39,225 nt of DNA from Acidobacteriota bacterium (GTDB lineage Bacteria; Acidobacteriota; Thermoanaerobaculia; Multivoradales; J023). Shown piece by piece: positions 37,068-39,225 of the stretch. Both the position numbers and the translations under genes were made by a program. Each line of letters begins with the position of its first letter. The stretch's first letter is position 1. The DNA lies in the NCBI GenBank assembly GCA_029263395.1, contig JAJCXO010000014.1:1-39225 (forward strand), written 5' to 3'. The notes under the pieces are model-generated. The model did not search any database. It was not told the DNA's origin and was given only the letters and a program-made list of their open reading frames with translations.

Positions 37068-38230
37068 GGGCGGTGGATCTCTTTGAGAAAGTCTTCGGCG
37101 GCGCGCCGCCACTCGAGCTGGCGCATGCGCTCGATGCCTTGCTGCGATATTCGCCGACGTTGGGCCGGGTCGTCGAGCGCCGTGCGGGTGACACGGGTGA
37201 CCGCCCCAGCGTCCAGGGTGAGCACGCGGTAGGGGTAGTCGGGCCACAAGGTGTCGAGAGCCAAACCCCGACCGACGATGGTGGGCGTGCCGGCAGCTAG
37301 GGACTCCAGGGGCGGCAAACCGTACCCTTCGTAGGTCGAGAGGTAATACGACAGGGTCGCGTGGCGATAAAGCGGGACCAGGTCGTCTTCGGCGATGTAG
37401 CCGACGACAATGATCCGGTCGCTGACTCCGGAGGCGGCGATCCATTCGTCGAGGTTCTGGCGTCGACGCAGGCGATTCCGACCGGCGATGACCAGCCGCA
37501 GGTCCGGGTGCTGCTCAGCCACGGCAGCAAATGCGGTGATCACGTGTTCAACGTGCCGACGGTCGAGAATCGAGCCAACGTAAAGCAGATATGGAGTACT
37601 AATACCGTAGGCCGCCAAGGCCCTTTCAGTAGCGGCCTTTTCGCTACCGGCCACGCCAGTGCCTTCGGGATCGAGTTCCTGGGGACGTTCAAAGAATCGA
37701 TCATCAATGCCTAGGGGTACGATACTGACCTTATCGTAGGGCACCTTGTAGAGCCGCATCAGGTCCCGTGAGATCTCTTCGGTGTCGGTCAACACCCGAC
37801 GTGCCCGTCGCACCGCCAGTCGTGCTAGTAGCCGACGGCGCCACCGCTCGCGGCGGGAGAATTCGTTACCCAAGATCTCGAAAGACAGGTCGTGTACGGT
37901 CACCACACCAGGGGTGCCGGTGGCACTCGGTAAGCTGTAGGCTGGGGAGAAGACCAGATCGGGTTTGTGGCGCCGGATCAGACCAGGCAGCCGGAGCTGT
38001 TCCCAAACAATTGGTCGGGCGTCCGGTCGGTGGTCGAATATCGGTTCGAAACGTGCTCCGTTGTTTGGGGGCGAAGTCCACAGCGGATGATCAAACGGCT
38101 CGCCCTTGAAGAACAGCAACCACTGCGAGGTGTCGTTGGTTTGGGCAACTCCGGTCAGCAAACCTTCGAGGTAACGCCCGACGCCGGTGCGATCTCCCTC
38201 CATCTCGTAGGCGACAACGGCGATTTTCAC
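37064..38230 (-). CDS. Family 4 glycosyltransferase
   Basis: 388 residues, GTG start (KIAVVAYEMEGDRTGVGRYL). An AAGGA site lies in the end of the upstream DinB-like gene, which stops 6 nt before. The GT-B fold signatures are VVTVHDLSFEILGNEFSRRE, YLLYVGSILDRRHVEHVI, IVVGYIAEDDLVPLY and the EX7E motif E301-GYGLPPL-E309. It resembles mannosyl- and rhamnosyltransferases of polysaccharide clusters, and its family is shared with the GT4 at 34502 although the two are clearly distinct. Translation is coupled to the GT2 gene by a 4-nt overlap. Confidence 0.9.
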   Translation of the reverse strand: MKIAVVAYEMEGDRTGVGRYLEGLLTGVAQTNDTSQWLLFFKGEPFDHPLWTSPPNNGARFEPIFDHRPDARPIVWEQLRLPGLIRRHKPDLVFSPAYSLPSATGTPGVVTVHDLSFEILGNEFSRRERWRRRLLARLAVRRARRVLTDTEEISRDLMRLYKVPYDKVSIVPLGIDDRFFERPQELDPEGTGVAGSEKAATERALAAYGISTPYLLYVGSILDRRHVEHVITAFAAVAEQHPDLRLVIAGRNRLRRRQNLDEWIAASGVSDRIIVVGYIAEDDLVPLYRHATLSYYLSTYEGYGLPPLESLAAGTPTIVGRGLALDTLWPDYPYRVLTLDAGAVTRVTRTALDDPAQRRRISQQGIERMRQLEWRRAAEDFLKEIHRP

Positions 38231-38236
38231 GAGTTG

Positions 38237-38743
38237 TCAGTCCTTGGGAAGGCTGCGGTTGTGGACTTGTTCCGAGGTGAGGCCATAAAGCGGCGGCGTC
38301 TCGACGTCGAGCAGACCAAGGTAAGTGTAAATCTGGGCCCGGTGATGGATCTCGTGCTCGATCATTGCCCGCAACCACTTCCACACGCTGAGCTTGGCAC
38401 CACCTGGGGTTTCGCAAGTCTCCTCTAAACGTTGGTCGGGAAGCGAGCGGAGGATGGCGACAGTTTCGTCATGCATGCGATCGAAGTAAGCGATGACCTC
38501 GTCGTAACCCGATGCCAACTCCTCACCGTGTCCGGGATAGCGGCTGGGGAGTCCCTGCACGTTCTCGGCGAACATATAACGCTCGAGCGCTGCCAGATGG
38601 CGGATCAAGTCACCGAGGGTCCATTTGTCGGTGCGATAGGTCCACTCGATGTGTTCGCGGGGAATCGCCTGGATGACTCGCGAAGTCCGACCGCGGATGC
38701 TTTCCCAGTACTTCAGGAAGGAGTTGATGTCACGGATTTCCAT
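38237..38743 (-). CDS. DinB-like four-helix metalloprotein
   Basis: 168 residues. The start is the ATG at 38743, preceded by GAGAGG; an upstream ATG at 38788 would add 15 residues but has no such site. The protein has the DinB/YfiT-type helical bundle with the metal-binding histidines H49 (LIRHLAALERY) and H130/H134 (EHEIHHRAQIYTYLGLL). Members of this family are often thiol-dependent transferases or detoxifying enzymes; the substrate here is unknown. It is the first gene of the leftward operon, 6 nt before a GT4 gene, and divergent from mutS. Its role with glycosyltransferases is unclear and may only reflect shared transcription. Confidence 0.88.
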   Translation of the reverse strand: MEIRDINSFLKYWESIRGRTSRVIQAIPREHIEWTYRTDKWTLGDLIRHLAALERYMFAENVQGLPSRYPGHGEELASGYDEVIAYFDRMHDETVAILRSLPDQRLEETCETPGGAKLSVWKWLRAMIEHEIHHRAQIYTYLGLLDVETPPLYGLTSEQVHNRSLPKD

Positions 38744-38783
38744 GGGACCTCTCAGACTTAGCTTTGCCGTGTTCTGCCACCGG

Positions 38784-38812
38784 ATCATATCTGGTCAGGT
38801 GAACAACAGTGG
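38784..38812 (-). promoter_or_regulatory. Possible promoter of the leftward operon
   Basis: On the minus strand a good -10 hexamer TATGAT (38784-38789) lies about 40 nt before the DinB-like start. The -35 position at 17-nt spacing reads CCACTG, a weak match, so the call rests mainly on the -10 and on the position in a divergent intergenic region. Confidence 0.3.
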
Positions 38813-38889
38813 CACTGAGATAGAGCGCTCCCTGCGGCGGTTGCACTGAAGAAGAAAGAAATCACTGAGCTATCCACCTATCTGCTCGT

Positions 38890-38895
38890 TATACT
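38890..38895 (+). promoter_or_regulatory. Possible -10 box of mutS
   Basis: TATACT ends 9 nt before the mutS ATG. If used, transcription would start almost at the start codon, giving a leaderless or very short-leader mRNA. This fits the lack of a Shine-Dalgarno sequence, but no -35 box is evident. Confidence 0.25.
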
Positions 38896-38904
38896 TCGCC
38901 CGCT

Positions 38905-39225
38905 ATGGCAAAAACCGCGACTAAAACCGCCAAACTGACGCCGATGCTGCGGCACTACTTGGAGATCAAGCAACAGCACGCCGACGCGATCATCTTCTAT
39001 CGCATGGGAGACTTCTTCGAGCTGTTTTTCGAAGACGCGGAGCGCGCTGCGCCAATCTTGGAAGTGACGTTGACCGCCCGGGGCAAAGGCACCCCAAACG
39101 AGGTGCCGATGTGTGGCGTCCCGCATCATGCGGTAGAGGGCTACCTGGGAAAGCTGCTCATGGTAGGCCTCCAGGTGGCGAGTTGCGACCGGGTGGGGGA
39201 TGGGGGGGAGGGGGGGGGGGGGGGC
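38905..39225 (+). CDS. mutS: DNA mismatch repair protein MutS, 5' fragment
   Basis: The first 107 codons are present; the gene runs off the window. MutS binds mismatched DNA and starts methyl-directed or strand-directed repair. The mismatch-recognition domain I is clear: TPMLRHYLEIKQQHADAIIF, then YRMGDFFELFFEDA with the Phe-x-Glu (F-E) mismatch-probing motif, LEVTLTARGKG, and VPMCGVPHHAVEGYLGKLL. The expected CEQVED reads CDRVGD, and the end becomes all G, which points to sequencing error. The gene is transcribed divergently from the DinB-like gene. The ATG is preceded by no clear ribosome binding site. Confidence 0.93.
   Translation, partial: MAKTATKTAKLTPMLRHYLEIKQQHADAIIFYRMGDFFELFFEDAERAAPILEVTLTARGKGTPNEVPMCGVPHHAVEGYLGKLLMVGLQVASCDRVGDGGEGGGGG
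39191..39225. other. Poly-G contig end, probable sequencing artefact
   Basis: The last 35 bases are nearly all G inside a conserved part of mutS, where such a run is not expected. Two-colour Illumina chemistry reads lost signal as G, so this is most simply low-quality read ends kept in the assembly. Confidence 0.8.

Noticed and set aside
37068-37445. N-terminal extension of the GT2 gene
   Set aside because: It lies wholly inside the upstream GT4 gene, and the GT2 opening motif starts at the ATGA overlap.
39191-39225. Poly-G tract as a biological repeat or G-quadruplex
   Set aside because: It interrupts a conserved mutS region exactly at the sequence end and fits a sequencing artefact.

Overview
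The window looks like a contig end from an uncultured Gram-negative environmental bacterium. GC content is around 60 % by eye, coding density is high except for one gene-poor stretch, and the right edge collapses into poly-G. Very long CARDB/DUF11/GEVED surface proteins, a large RHS protein and a glycosyltransferase block fit lineages such as Acidobacteriota (Thermoanaerobaculia-like), but no ribosomal gene is present, so this placement is a weak inference. I saw no tRNA, rRNA, CRISPR array or transposase. Left block (1-28283, + strand): a giant secreted mosaic protein, open at its 5' end and at least 5,476 residues long, is followed after 8 nt by a 3,775-residue RHS/YD-repeat protein. The first carries squalene-cyclase-like repeats, about nine CARDB domains, four FlgD-like Ig modules, two beta-propeller regions, Ig and FN3 repeats, a discoidin domain, two DUF11 domains and a GEVED domain. 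The second has a signal peptide, a transglutaminase-like domain that has lost its catalytic triad, an RHS core ending in DPDG, and a variable tip ending in an HNH-type nuclease domain. A SUKH (SMI1/KNR4-like) immunity gene follows with a strong ribosome-binding site. Together they read as a surface-display, contact-dependent toxin-immunity operon. Middle block (28284-31925): a decaying immunity-gene region. It holds a frameshifted gene, a copy of the SUKH gene with a 365-bp internal deletion, an intact small ORF resembling TriTu-type immunity proteins, a SUKH-like C-terminal fragment, a tandem 41-bp repeat array built on an 18-bp dyad, a second copy of the 3' end of the frameshifted gene, and a membrane-protein ORF (minus strand) whose N-terminus is a 42-bp/14-residue minisatellite. 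This is the most unusual part and looks like the debris of successive toxin-tip and immunity replacements. Right block (31926-38743, - strand): a tightly packed probable operon transcribed leftwards, in the order DinB-like protein, GT4, GT2, a 295-bp structured gap, a small membrane coiled-coil protein, GT4, and a GT8-like/GT4 fusion. It probably builds a surface polysaccharide or glycan. The divergent gene at the right edge is the 5' end of mutS, cut off by low-quality poly-G sequence.
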